The position numbers and the translations under genes were made by a program. DNA of 64,000 nucleotides, from NCBI GenBank assembly GCA_964057225.1, contig OZ059895.1, forward strand, positions 12,710,001-12,774,000, in the 5' to 3' direction. This document shows, piece after piece, positions 6,501 through 12,650 of this stretch. Under the pieces are notes generated by a model. That model worked only from the letters and a program-made list of their open reading frames with translations. It was not told the origin of the DNA and did no database searches. Source of the DNA: Auanema rhodensis. Taxonomy: Eukaryota; Nematoda; Chromadorea; Rhabditida; Rhabditidae. Position 1 is the stretch's first letter, and every line of letters starts with the position of its first letter.

Positions 6501-9447
6501 TCGCGATTTCATAGTAGTCTCCTGTTTTGGTTGGTAGTATCTTCTTTAAATCCTTAATTGTGATCCGTTTGCTAAGTTTATGCGTAAGTTCCTTATACGA
6601 TAGATTATCGATCGCGATTTTTGTTGCTTCTCTTATTTCTGCTTCTCCTAGGGCGTGTAGAATGGCTATGTTGACGTCTTCATATTTGTGCCATATAAGA
6701 CGATTTTTGATAACATCAAAATTTATACCTAGGTATTTGAAGATTGCGATATACTTAGGTAACATATTTGTTATGTTATTGAGATTGTAATGGATGTCAA
6801 GTCTTTTCCGTTGAATATAGGTTGTATATAGTAGAATAGTTCCGGTTTTGCTGGCTGAATATCTTAGCGAGGGGTATTGATGAACTGTCAAGAATCCTTT
6901 AGGGTATTCCGTGATTGCGTGTCTTCTTGATCGTCCTAAGCTTGAGGTTGAGTTGAAGGAGATTAGAGTTCCACTATTTGTAGTAAATATATCTTTTTGT
7001 AAGCATGAGGAGGCTTCTTTTTCCGGTGTTTTATTGTTTAGAATAAAAGCACTTTGAATTCCGGGAATCAATATGGTGTCTTCTGATATAAAAACTTCGT
7101 GAGAGCCTAATGAAGTGTACGAGCAACTATGTTTTTCTGATGGTGGGGTCCATATGATGAGAGCGTTGTTGGTTAGGCATTGTCCTTTGTCACTGGTGCA
7201 TCCGTTGTCGTTTATGAATATATCTGAGAGTACTGTATTGTCTTGTAGGCTGGTCATGTGTCCTCGTTCAGCTATGAATCTGGTACGTTGTTCGCATTCC
7301 TGTTTCCATATACCATTAGTAATGGTTGTCTCTGGGAATGGAGTTCCATAGAGTCCTGGTGCTTCTCTTTGAAGGTTGGTACCGTTGAATATTCTTTCTT
7401 TAATAGCTGACGAACATTCTTGCAGTGTTGTTGGTGAAACTTTTGCTAGTGAGACATTAGTTTCTCTGATGAAGAAAACGTCGTGAATGCAGAGTTGGTA
7501 AGTTTCAATTGCACATTTCCATGCTTCCCATTCTTTTGGTTGTAGGTTTTGGATGAACAATTCTGCTGTTGTCTTCTGGATATGGTTATTAGTTGGTGCG
7601 GTGGATCGGCAAGCTGTTGGAGATGGCGGCTCGACATATATTCCTCCTCTGTTTCCTGTGCATAACTGGTACGTTGTTTCTGCACTGCATGTGTTTATAA
7701 TGAGTGCGATAATTGTGATAAAAAGGGGTAGGAATGGTGTTGATTTTCTTTTGTTGTTCGGTACTTCGTTTTCCGTGACGTTGTTGACTTGAAAACGTAC
7801 TCCTGGGCTCTGTGTGCGTTCTCTATACCGTTCCGGTCCATTGGAGGTGCTGCGCGGGCGACTTCTATAATTGTTGTATTGGCTTCGATTGTATTGAGAG
7901 GGGTATTGTTCGTGATTATTTGATTGTCGCCGGTTGTTGTGTCCGCTATAGTTTTGGTCGCGGTTTCGATAGTATGGTCTTTCTTGGCTTCTGTTCCGTG
8001 ATCTGTCGAAGTAGTTTTGTCTTGATCCCTTATTTTGAGAGAATCGTGAGTTATGGTTCCTGTATTGGTGTTGATGAGGCCGATATTGGTTGTTGTATCT
8101 GTCCGGATATCGGTTGTGTGGTTTGCCATTGCCATTATACATCGGTTTGGTTCCTTTGAAATCCTTAGATTCGTTTCTCTGGTATTGATTGTTGTCCTTC
8201 GAGTCTCGAATGTTGAGGTTGTTGAACGACTTCTCTATATTGTTGACAAACGATGTTGGTCTATTTTGTATAAAGAGTTCTTCTCGTAAGGCCATTTCGT
8301 AAGCTTCCTCAAAGTTTGGTGGGTCTAGACGGCTAACATGTTCGCTTATTTCGGGTCTTAGTCCCCAAGTGAAGGTGGATCGGAGCATGTTAAGCTCACT
8401 TTCGTTGTTCATGTCCATAGCCGAGTAGGCTTCGTTAGAACATCTTGTTGCAAAGCTTTGTACCGATTCCGTTGGTAACTGTTTCAAGCCATGTAGGCGG
8501 TGCATTGCTCGTTCTCTCTGTTTTTTCGGTGTGATCATTTCTGAGAGTCGCTTCTTGACATGGTCCCATCCGAGTCGCTTATCTTCGGTTGTGAGTTTTC
8601 TGTACGCTTCTCTTGCTCGATCATCTTCTAGCAATAATTGTATGCTTTGAAGACGTTCGGGCATAGTTGTTCTTGTAGCGTTGAAGTGTTCATCTAGGTA
8701 TAGTAGATAGCGGTTGAATGGTGTTTTTCCATCGTAGCGTGGAGCTTTTATATCGCGTATGGCGGACGGAATCGCTGCTGGTTGAGGGATGATTGTAGGT
8801 GTTGGAACAGGTGCCCTTCCCGAGGTTTGCGTAAGTGGTGCGCCTTCGTCCATTGGGTCCATTCTTGGGTTAATTCTCTTGTTTTCTGCAACAAAAGTAT
8901 TTGCTTGATTAGTTTGCGATGGAAGAGACGGAGATAGAGAATGCCCGGATGTAGAATGATCAATGGATGAAGGTGAGTTTCGTAGAGGTGGGGATGAGCT
9001 TACTGCGGGTGTGGTTGAAGAAAGTGCGGGCGTAGGTGATTTTTGTGTGGTTGGTGTATTGCTTCTTCTAGGGGTGGCTATTAAAGGATTGATTGGGTTG
9101 ATTGTATTTGGTATGGTGTTGGTTGGGGGGTTTTGAGGGTTCCCTTTGCTTGCTATGTTTTTAGGAATAGGTTTAATGTTTGGGATAATTTTCTTTTCTA
9201 AGGTGTTTCTTTCGACTATGTCTGTTTTTTGTTTCTTCGTTTTTTCATGTGATTTGGGATTGGTGAATTGTTTTTGAATGCCGCGATGTCTTGGGGTATG
9301 TATTACCATTGACTTTGTTTTAATGCTTAACTTCGCTTGTTTTGCAGAGGGGGGAGAATATGTTGCGGGCGGTTGTCTTTTTCTTCTTATAATATTTGAA
9401 GTGGCAGCAGGGTCCAGCAGAGGTTTTGGACCAGTATTGGGCAGCAT
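421..9447 (-). CDS. Gag-Env-Pol polyprotein, 3008 aa (left element)
   Basis: Single frame with all retroviral modules. Start taken at the ATG at 9445-9447; the frame stays open 15 codons upstream, but without an ATG. Residues 1-230 are Pro/Ser/Thr-rich. The Gag capsid-like domain is at about 233-390 (starts near APRYDGKTPFNR). An Arg/Asn/Tyr-rich basic nucleocapsid-like stretch at about 445-550 has no CCHC knuckle. A hydrophobic signal-like segment at about 572-590 is followed by the Env ectodomain to a transmembrane segment at about 1567-1590. Aspartic protease has DTGA at 1692 and LLGIDFM. Reverse transcriptase has YLDD at 2129-2132. RNase H includes ESDGS near 2278 and TDHRPL. Integrase has an HHCC finger near 2500, then D2569, D2629 and E2665 (35 residues between the last two), and a GPY/F motif near 2796. 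An acidic tail (Glu runs) follows. Env lying between Gag and protease is the unusual point; Env normally follows Pol or is a separate spliced product. How cleavage products are made is inference. Confidence 0.93.
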   Translation of the reverse strand: MLPNTGPKPLLDPAATSNIIRRKRQPPATYSPPSAKQAKLSIKTKSMVIHTPRHRGIQKQFTNPKSHEKTKKQKTDIVERNTLEKKIIPNIKPIPKNIASKGNPQNPPTNTIPNTINPINPLIATPRRSNTPTTQKSPTPALSSTTPAVSSSPPLRNSPSSIDHSTSGHSLSPSLPSQTNQANTFVAENKRINPRMDPMDEGAPLTQTSGRAPVPTPTIIPQPAAIPSAIRDIKAPRYDGKTPFNRYLLYLDEHFNATRTTMPERLQSIQLLLEDDRAREAYRKLTTEDKRLGWDHVKKRLSEMITPKKQRERAMHRLHGLKQLPTESVQSFATRCSNEAYSAMDMNNESELNMLRSTFTWGLRPEISEHVSRLDPPNFEEAYEMALREELFIQNRPTSFVNNIEKSFNNLNIRDSKDNNQYQRNESKDFKGTKPMYNGNGKPHNRYPDRYNNQYRPHQHQYRNHNSRFSQNKGSRQNYFDRSRNRSQERPYYRNRDQNYSGHNNRRQSNNHEQYPSQYNRSQYNNYRSRPRSTSNGPERYRERTQSPGVRFQVNNVTENEVPNNKRKSTPFLPLFITIIALIINTCSAETTYQLCTGNRGGIYVEPPSPTACRSTAPTNNHIQKTTAELFIQNLQPKEWEAWKCAIETYQLCIHDVFFIRETNVSLAKVSPTTLQECSSAIKERIFNGTNLQREAPGLYGTPFPETTITNGIWKQECEQRTRFIAERGHMTSLQDNTVLSDIFINDNGCTSDKGQCLTNNALIIWTPPSEKHSCSYTSLGSHEVFISEDTILIPGIQSAFILNNKTPEKEASSCLQKDIFTTNSGTLISFNSTSSLGRSRRHAITEYPKGFLTVHQYPSLRYSASKTGTILLYTTYIQRKRLDIHYNLNNITNMLPKYIAIFKYLGINFDVIKNRLIWHKYEDVNIAILHALGEAEIREATKIAIDNLSYKELTHKLSKRITIKDLKKILPTKTGDYYEIAKEIAYSLAEIPTTLATGETTPSLEEYLYQLMPPRKPRLTKTRNDLELYEQLAQAKIILNAINNPKKLHSKEEYEAEMKKWIKYEKELNLPPLQLPNYTVIFDGDDIFYGFRKRNPTNYSITQEDSEKFYNHYLPLISTPGTRPFATTIRSTSTPLQTTTTTTTTTPKPTTIRNVITSTITPKTHISTTTRPKPTIPTSSSTTTTTTTTTTTTSTTARPRSTTTTTPTTTTTIFTTHRPTQSFSTPQSTFNITTNPITITSSQEYNRKESLTKSPPPRTTKRSITTTRSTPEEISSHIGKKAHVDYLKAKNDIVQKWNEHLHQQETQSHLQYATTNLEDDIIRTFTTNRNNICHVQNKQLLTWWAILQINPTIGMRTMLRRQDISARFINDKLIYVMPCTPIQITKTYRDHKVNSTCFLETPVETEHHGQLFILPGTRDLTPMAHAIPCGFTIKDPWKENDQWTNNNQSINVTSPAYIDELGSINLEHIKFNGSNIFNNLTESTFPMALAISYGSSLATLQATLPGRIKPVIKQRLIPNMNPVTLTAGAASSLLLSYEHTKEAITWKMFDFLSPIWEKIQTWTLRVLAIIGSIIITIGIITLATWIIKIYACSSRIPINNVKWETEYLQPLSTENTRTETSHPSPSAPYVDNHHNSCQLTLYDPSAPIPEHIYEAYFPTSMKKENINYIGGSQLPFVPISIHNHIFKALWDTGASASYMRESTFKQLPAATMVLKQTTAIVANKSKFSFMGYTRILITIGTTETEHKFYVAEDNYCPAPVLLGIDFMEALHQQGIYTSLRPLDKTIVIGTTHVPLARETSPWEHQTTKAYVVSLENKTLRPGETRTLTLEVHDPESYEQAFLDCKKPGNKLSFTPTIFTPTGYGVQIYATNICKQPLEIQMNQEIGIAEAIPKDNQEKYEGQYIPPEARWEEQLPYFPDNFINELDLSEACFSQIEQQQLKEIILLHKQAFLNKDRNIGLFLGPIEHSIPIMPGKTPSFKITYRIPLSQQEEVEKQIEEMLQQRIIEPSNSMTTSPVILVKKKDKTYRFVTDFRALNAITQKQVYVISNIQDILDLAAGARIFSNFDLVSGFFQIPLKKEDRHLTAFTTTSGTYQYCRMPMGLCGSPHTFQNAVRYMQSMVKCKLFVYLDDLLLISESTTAHLKDIEEVLEAVTQIGFKIKLKKCAFARKEVKFLGYIVGQEGIKPDPHKIKAIQDYPQPKSTTGVRAFMGVVNYFRRFIKNAAGIATPLYNLTRKDTPFKWTEEEEIAFNTLKKTLTQAPVLQAPIPKRPYVIESDGSMIAVGAVLLQAKDDQEPLHPIAFASRKLNKAERNYPPIEVEALALTFAVKQFRTYILGTATKIITDHRPLTSLMTRKDLIDRLAKFQIVLQEYDIEIIYRPGKLNSVCDALSRYFEDEINEAKPPAKKKNERKTTEDTIHQINTFTIADIRSVQNQSNWIKETMDKIKNNTAGRQLTDRYIVYNDVLYSKPKRSLQVPRTILPREEHIINPIMKKFHEDPTLGAHLGINKTMDSISRRFTWTGMQEDITNYINRCLACAKRKNNPHEATVEPMKNFPTSTKPWQRVHMDILGPLPRTEQENRYVLSIQDSFSKWIIAIPLIRQTSEEIISAIEKYLFYVFGPPVTIITDNGSNFISNDFTTMCSNFGTTHHTTMPYYKNANGQVERLHRTIEEALTAYVNDEQNDWDKILPKIIFTLNRLPNATTKTSPYECLFGQVARLPIDKNLETPEEQNITDQLKNLRDIQEKVKEKIATNEKRMKQKYDQAHRTKERILDIGDRVFVQRANPSNKLQIRRDGPYRIVTIEGNNISITDQDENIIKAHKNNIRYFPPDDNLISTRNNEEEEEEDQDIANEEEEEETSWNNLDEWEQTNNTENNNNCYPTGSPDTLAQLLPITGNNRGVNEEEIEHNSETPDDLATARRITNSNIQLEDESTTIDRIQEDLRQLTPFSQEEGPNQNDIEDNNAKTYEKLRDQFKNENRKELFEDRNKNSPAIKNWNTCRSTRNRK
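4504..4572 (-). other. Two PSAP late-domain-like motifs between Env TM and protease
   Basis: Residues 1626-1629 (4561-4572) and 1645-1648 (4504-4515) both read PSAP, within HPSPSAPYVDNHH and YDPSAPIPEH. P(S/T)AP motifs in retroviral Gag recruit TSG101 of ESCRT-I for budding. Here they lie just after the transmembrane segment, on what should be the cytosolic side. The right element has a PPxY motif at the equivalent place, which supports a real function; that function is inferred. Confidence 0.55.
4670..7740 (-). other. Envelope glycoprotein module, herpesvirus gB-like (left element)
   Basis: About 1020 residues inside the polyprotein. A hydrophobic stretch ending in CSA, then ETTYQLC, looks like a signal peptide with a signal-peptidase site. 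A Cys-rich outer part with several N-x-S/T glycosylation sites follows, then a basic cleavage-type site RSRR (residues 839-842, 6922-6933) and a Thr-rich mucin-like stalk (about 1126-1226). A second conserved part starts at HLQYA (5506-5520) and runs through W-x2-L-x2-NPT, then MRTMLRRQDISARF, to VMPCTPI. The module ends in a single transmembrane helix (about 4748-4681) and a short Cys/basic junction. The HLQYA-to-CxPI block has the residue spacing I associate with herpesvirus glycoprotein B, a class III fusogen. The assignment rests on recall of motif pattern, not on a search. The right element carries the same block. Confidence 0.7.
5780..6080 (-). repeat. Thr-codon microsatellite-like tract (mucin-like stalk)
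   Basis: On the plus strand this is a run of GTT/GTA/GTG triplets; in sense it encodes long Thr runs broken by Pro, Ser, Arg and Lys. The encoded stretch separates the two conserved parts of Env and is likely O-glycosylated, as in mucin-like viral glycoproteins (inference). The tract should vary in length between copies; the right element has a much shorter Thr-rich segment (about 61510-61690). Confidence 0.7.
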
Positions 9448-10682
9448 CGTTGGTATCCTGTAAGGAAATTTGTTATATCCAACGTGTGCCAAAATAATTT
9501 TATATATAGAAAAACGTGAAGAATAATGTTGGGTTTGTGTGCGCGATTCTTATGAAGGTAGCTAGTCTTGCAAGTAATCTCTTTACCAATATAGCTCGTC
9601 CGGGTCTAACACAGGTTTGAAACTAGTGTGCCTTTTCGAAGGGACAAGTTCTATATTGTGAAAAAGGCATGAAATGAAAGTTAATAGTTCGCCAGTCTTT
9701 TGGGACAAGGATACAAAAATAGAATTTTTCGCAATCATTTCATTTTCCCAGACCTCATTAACCTATCTGAGTCACAGGTATGTCAGCTGCCTTCTGCATC
9801 CTGCTCCCTGACTCTATGATGGCGAGACCACTCTTATTATTTGTATCAATGTGGGGCAGATTTTAATTCAAAAATTCTCTAATTATTTCATGGGGCGTAC
9901 GTCTTATCCTGAGTGTCGGCCTCCGCTCGAGTCTCTTGAGTGTCTGGCATTATTCTTAACGAGGGGGGGGATGGTTTTTGCGTATGAGTTAAAACTTATT
10001 GATTAATTTAATTATTTTTCGTTTTTTCAGGTGCTAAGGTAATCGGAATTTGGATACGCTGCGCCTAATAAATATTTTTACTGTCGTGTTTAACACGGGA
10101 TTTCTTGTTTATGAAATTACGGGGGGGGGAAGGGGTGGGTTTATGAGAATACAGTGTAGTAGCATAAGAATAATAGTTTTATAAACGAACATAAAGAAAA
10201 TAATGAAAATATGGTATGATAGGATGATTAAGATAGTATGATAAGATGAAGATTCAGATAATATGATAAGATGATTAAGATTGAGAGGTATAGAAGCAAT
10301 ATTCTTTTTTATTTCTTAATTCTAAATTAATTTTATAAAGAACTTAACTATTTTTGTTCAAAAATGTGAAAATAAACTTATAATTCTTAGAAAAGTTAAT
10401 TATTGAATTTGAATAATTTTCGTATATAGGATTTTGGATAGAGAGAATGATAAATGATATAAGTACTCTTATGAATAATTGAAAATGATTTATGAGAATA
10501 TAATGAATGGAAAACTGAGTTTTTGTAAATAGTTTTTGGATATAATTTTTAATAGAAAAGTTTTAGAGTTTTTAAGAAAATATTATAAGCTAACTTTAAG
10601 AGAGAGATAAGATTTTTAATTGAATAAGAGATGTAGACGGTAGCGCTTGAGTTCCTTTACGAGATCCTGTCCAAAAGGAAGG
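9448..10682 (-). other. Long 5' leader of left element
   Basis: About 1.2 kb between the primer-binding site and the polyprotein ATG, with no long ORF on either strand. It holds two G runs on the plus strand (G8 at 9963-9970; G9 followed by AAGGGGTGGG at 10121-10139), which are C runs in the transcript. There is also a near-palindrome around 10085-10097 and a possible 3' splice site just before the ATG. Plus-strand signals resembling a small intron and a polyadenylation site also occur here (see findings). The rest is AT-rich and unassigned. Confidence 0.55.
9458..9470 (-). promoter_or_regulatory. Possible 3' splice acceptor before the polyprotein ATG
   Basis: In sense the sequence reads AATTTCCTTACAG followed by GATACC, close to the pyrimidine-plus-CAG acceptor typical of nematodes, 10 nt before the ATG at 9447. 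A leader intron, or a trans-splicing acceptor, would remove upstream sequence from the mRNA. A candidate donor is CTC/GTAAAG just downstream of the primer-binding site near 10660. Not proven. Confidence 0.3.
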
Positions 10683-10687
10683 ATCTC
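10661..10687 (-). other. Hairpin overlapping the primer-binding site
   Basis: GAGATCCT at 10661-10668 pairs perfectly with AGGATCTC at 10680-10687, with a further TCC/GGA pairing inside and an AAAA loop (plus-strand notation). The right arm overlaps the last five bases of the tRNA-Gln primer-binding site, so primer annealing and hairpin formation would compete. Retroviral primer-binding sites often sit in structured RNA; the role here is inferred. Confidence 0.5.
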
Positions 10688-10700
10688 GGTGGAACCTCCA
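10683..10700 (-). other. Primer-binding site for tRNA-Gln
   Basis: The plus strand reads ATCTCGGTGGAACCTCCA, which equals the last 18 nt of a eukaryotic tRNA-Gln including the CCA tail. The minus-strand genomic RNA would therefore pair with the tRNA over 18 nt, the usual retroviral length. It begins 1 nt downstream (in sense) of the inferred LTR end. The tRNA identity comes from recall of the conserved tRNA-Gln acceptor and T-stem. Confidence 0.85.
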
Positions 10701-10829
10701 CGTTCCATTTAGATTCTCAATGGTTCCAAGTTGAGAGATCCAAACAGACTATGAGAAGATGAGTATGATTTTAAATATAAGTGTGTAATGTAAGGTGAAA
10801 TAAGAAACAAAAGATGAAATGTATAAAGG

Positions 10830-10835
10830 TTTATT
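10830..10835 (-). terminator. Polyadenylation signal AATAAA in LTR
   Basis: AATAAA in minus-strand sense about 120 nt downstream of the TATA box. In the matching 3' LTR this would direct cleavage at the R/U5 border. The right element's LTR has AATAAA at a similar place relative to its end. Confidence 0.6.
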
Positions 10836-10934
10836 GTTCGCATTATAATATAATTATACCAAGATTAAAGCTAGAGTTAAGAAAGAGAATATAAAGAAGA
10901 TAAAGAGAAAGTAAGATAATGAGATAATGAGATG

Positions 10935-10955
10935 CCTGAGTCTTGAGGACTCAGG
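10935..10955 (-). other. Perfect 8-bp stem-loop at the expected start of R
   Basis: CCTGAGTC and GACTCAGG are separated by TTGAG. The stem-loop lies immediately downstream (in sense) of the TATA box, so it would fall at or near the 5' end of the RNA, a position where retroviruses often have a structured R element. Function is inferred. Confidence 0.4.
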
Positions 10956-10963
10956 TTTATATA
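10956..10963 (-). promoter_or_regulatory. LTR TATA box (TATATAAA)
   Basis: TATATAAA in minus-strand sense, about 155 bp from the upstream LTR end. Transcription would start about 25-30 nt further on, near 10930, giving an R region that includes the AATAAA at 10830-10835. Confidence 0.6.
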
Positions 10964-11206
10964 TCCATACAACTCCTACTCAGTTTACACAAATTGTTAC
11001 AAAGCTTATAAAAAGTGCATCTAGAATATTCTCAGAATTGCTTAAAAACTATCTGCATTAGTTTAATAATAGCAGCTGCCATGGTCAGCTGCTTTCCTTT
11101 GAGATATGTATGTAACATAACGTAGAAAATTACATAACTAACATGAAATTGGAAAAAAAACAATAACGAGGATAAGTATGTAAATCATTGAATATCAGGT
11201 ATTTTC

Positions 11207-11325
11207 GCTTACGACCATACCACGTTGAAAGTACGCCATCCCGTCCGATCTGGCAAGTGAAGCAACGTTGGGCCCGGTTAGTACTTGGATCGGAGACGGC
11301 TTGGGAATCCCGGGTGCCGTAAGCT
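11207..11325 (+). rRNA. 5S ribosomal RNA, copy 1
   Basis: First copy, 89 bp from the left retroelement. It is 119 nt with terminal stem GCTTACG/CGTAAGC and internal block GTTAGTACTTGGATCGG. It differs from the array consensus at 11259 (nt 53, G for C), in the region of the internal control sequences. Unit 528 bp, followed by a truncated unit. Confidence 0.95.
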
Positions 11326-11734
11326 TTTCAAATTTTTTTAACGATCATACCACGTTGAAAGTACGCCATGCAGCTGATTTTCAATTTTATCTCTTCAGTA
11401 ACAAATGTTTTTAATTTTCCAGCAGTTTTACTTAGATAGCTCAACCCAAGGCATCAAAATATCTTCAATCTTATTTCTATATTACAGTTATAAACCAGTA
11501 GTTTATGAACCTTCATCTTAACTTTACTGTTTCTATCTATTTCCTATTGAAACAAACATTGTTTTAACACTATACAACTGTGAAACCTTTTTTAATTTAT
11601 TGTATTTGGAGCTCATAAGATTTGATATCATCGAGGAATTTAGATGTAACGTAGAAAATTACATAACTAACATGAAATTGAAAAAAAACAATAACGAGGA
11701 TAAGTATGTAAATCATTGAATATCAGATTTTTTC

Positions 11735-11767
11735 GCTTACGACCATACCACGTTGAAAGTACGCCAT
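11735..11767 (+). pseudogene. 5S relic, truncated unit 1 (398 bp)
   Basis: Only 5S nt 1-33 remain, joined to GCAGCTG of the spacer. The internal control region is missing, so Pol III transcription is unlikely. Spacer has CCGTAAC. Confidence 0.9.
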
Positions 11768-12132
11768 GCAGCTGATTTTCAATTTTATCTCTTCCGTAAC
11801 AAATGTTTTTAATTTTCCAGCAGTTTTACTTAGATAGCTCAACCCAAGGCATCAAAATATCTTCAATCTTATTTCTATATTACAGTTATAAACCAGTAGT
11901 TTATGAACCTTCATCTTAACTTTACTGTTTCTATCTATTTCCTATTGAAACAAACATTGTTTTAACACTATACAACTGTGAAACCTTTTTTAATTTATTG
12001 TATTTGGAGCTCATAAGATTTGATATCATCGAGGAATTTAGATGTAACGTAGAAAATTACATAACTAACATGAAATTGAAAAAAAACAATAACGAGGATA
12101 AGTATGTAAATCATTGAATATCAGATTTTTTC

Positions 12133-12165
12133 GCTTACGACCATACCACGTTGAAAGTACGCCAT
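12133..12165 (+). pseudogene. 5S relic, truncated unit 2 (399 bp)
   Basis: Directly follows another truncated unit, the only such pair in the array. Spacer has CCGTAAC and TATTGGAAC. Confidence 0.9.
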
Positions 12166-12531
12166 GCAGCTGATTTTCAATTTTATCTCTTCCGTAACAA
12201 ATGTTTTTAATTTTCCAGCAGTTTTACTTAGATAGCTCAACCCAAGGCATCAAAATATCTTCAATCTTATTTCTATATTACAGTTATAAACCAGTAGTTT
12301 ATGAACCTTCATCTTAACTTTACTGTTTCTATCTATTTCCTATTGGAACAAACATTGTTTTAACACTATACAACTGTGAAACCTTTTTTAATTTATTGTA
12401 TTTGGAGCTCATAAGATTTGATATCATCGAGGAATTTAGATGTAACGTAGAAAATTACATAACTAACATGAAATTGGAAAAAAAACAATAACGAGGATAA
12501 GTATGTAAATCATTGAATATCAGGTATTTTC

Positions 12532-12650
12532 GCTTACGACCATACCACGTTGAAAGTACGCCATCCCGTCCGATCTGGCAAGTCAAGCAACGTTGGGCCC
12601 GGTTAGTACTTGGATCGGAGACGGCTTGGGAATCCCGGGTGCCGTAAGCT
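12532..12650 (+). rRNA. 5S ribosomal RNA, copy 2
   Basis: Consensus gene. Unit 529 bp; spacer has GAGTAATTT instead of GAGGAATTT near 12960. Confidence 0.95.

Larger units (their letters stand above)
1..11116 (-). mobile_element. Ty3/gypsy endogenous-retrovirus-like element, left copy (3' end outside window)
   Basis: Metaviridae-type LTR element transcribed right to left. In sense order it has a 5' LTR (about 11116-10702), a tRNA-Gln primer-binding site (10700-10683), a leader of about 1.2 kb, one giant Gag-Env-Pol frame (9447-421) and at least 420 bp of 3' sequence. The right end of the 5' LTR is not repeated anywhere in 1-420, so the 3' LTR must lie left of the window. The polyprotein has no internal stop, and the protease, reverse transcriptase, RNase H and integrase motifs are all present, so the copy is young or recently active. 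It abuts the 5S array at 11117/11118, inside a 5S spacer 89 bp upstream of the first 5S gene. The class follows from the RT-RNase H-integrase order and the GPY/F module; the exact family name is not known to me. Confidence 0.9.
10702..11116 (-). repeat. 5' LTR of left element (about 415 bp)
   Basis: Bounded on one side by the primer-binding site and on the other by the 5S array. In sense it starts GTTACATAC and ends ATGGAAC, so the ends are GTT...AAC rather than the usual TG...CA. The right element's LTR also ends GGGAAC, and a GTTACA occurs at its likely start, which supports this reading. U3 is short (about 150 bp) and holds a TATA box at 10956-10963; R/U5 carries AATAAA at 10830-10835. Boundaries are uncertain by 1-2 bp because the partner LTR is outside the window. 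Confidence 0.65.

Noticed and set aside
9541..9640. tRNA gene in the left leader
   Set aside because: Some box-like sequence near GTCCGGGTCTAAC, but no consistent cloverleaf or T-loop GGTTCRA on either strand.
10700..10720. Shared 11-nt AATGGAACGTG between the left LTR and the right LTR region
   Set aside because: It occurs in opposite orientation relative to the two elements and is short enough to be chance in about 1 kb against 1 kb.
11207..11325. Insertion exactly at the Pol III start site, as yeast Ty3 does
   Set aside because: Both junctions are in the spacer, 89 and about 213 bp upstream of actual or expected 5S starts, not at the start site.
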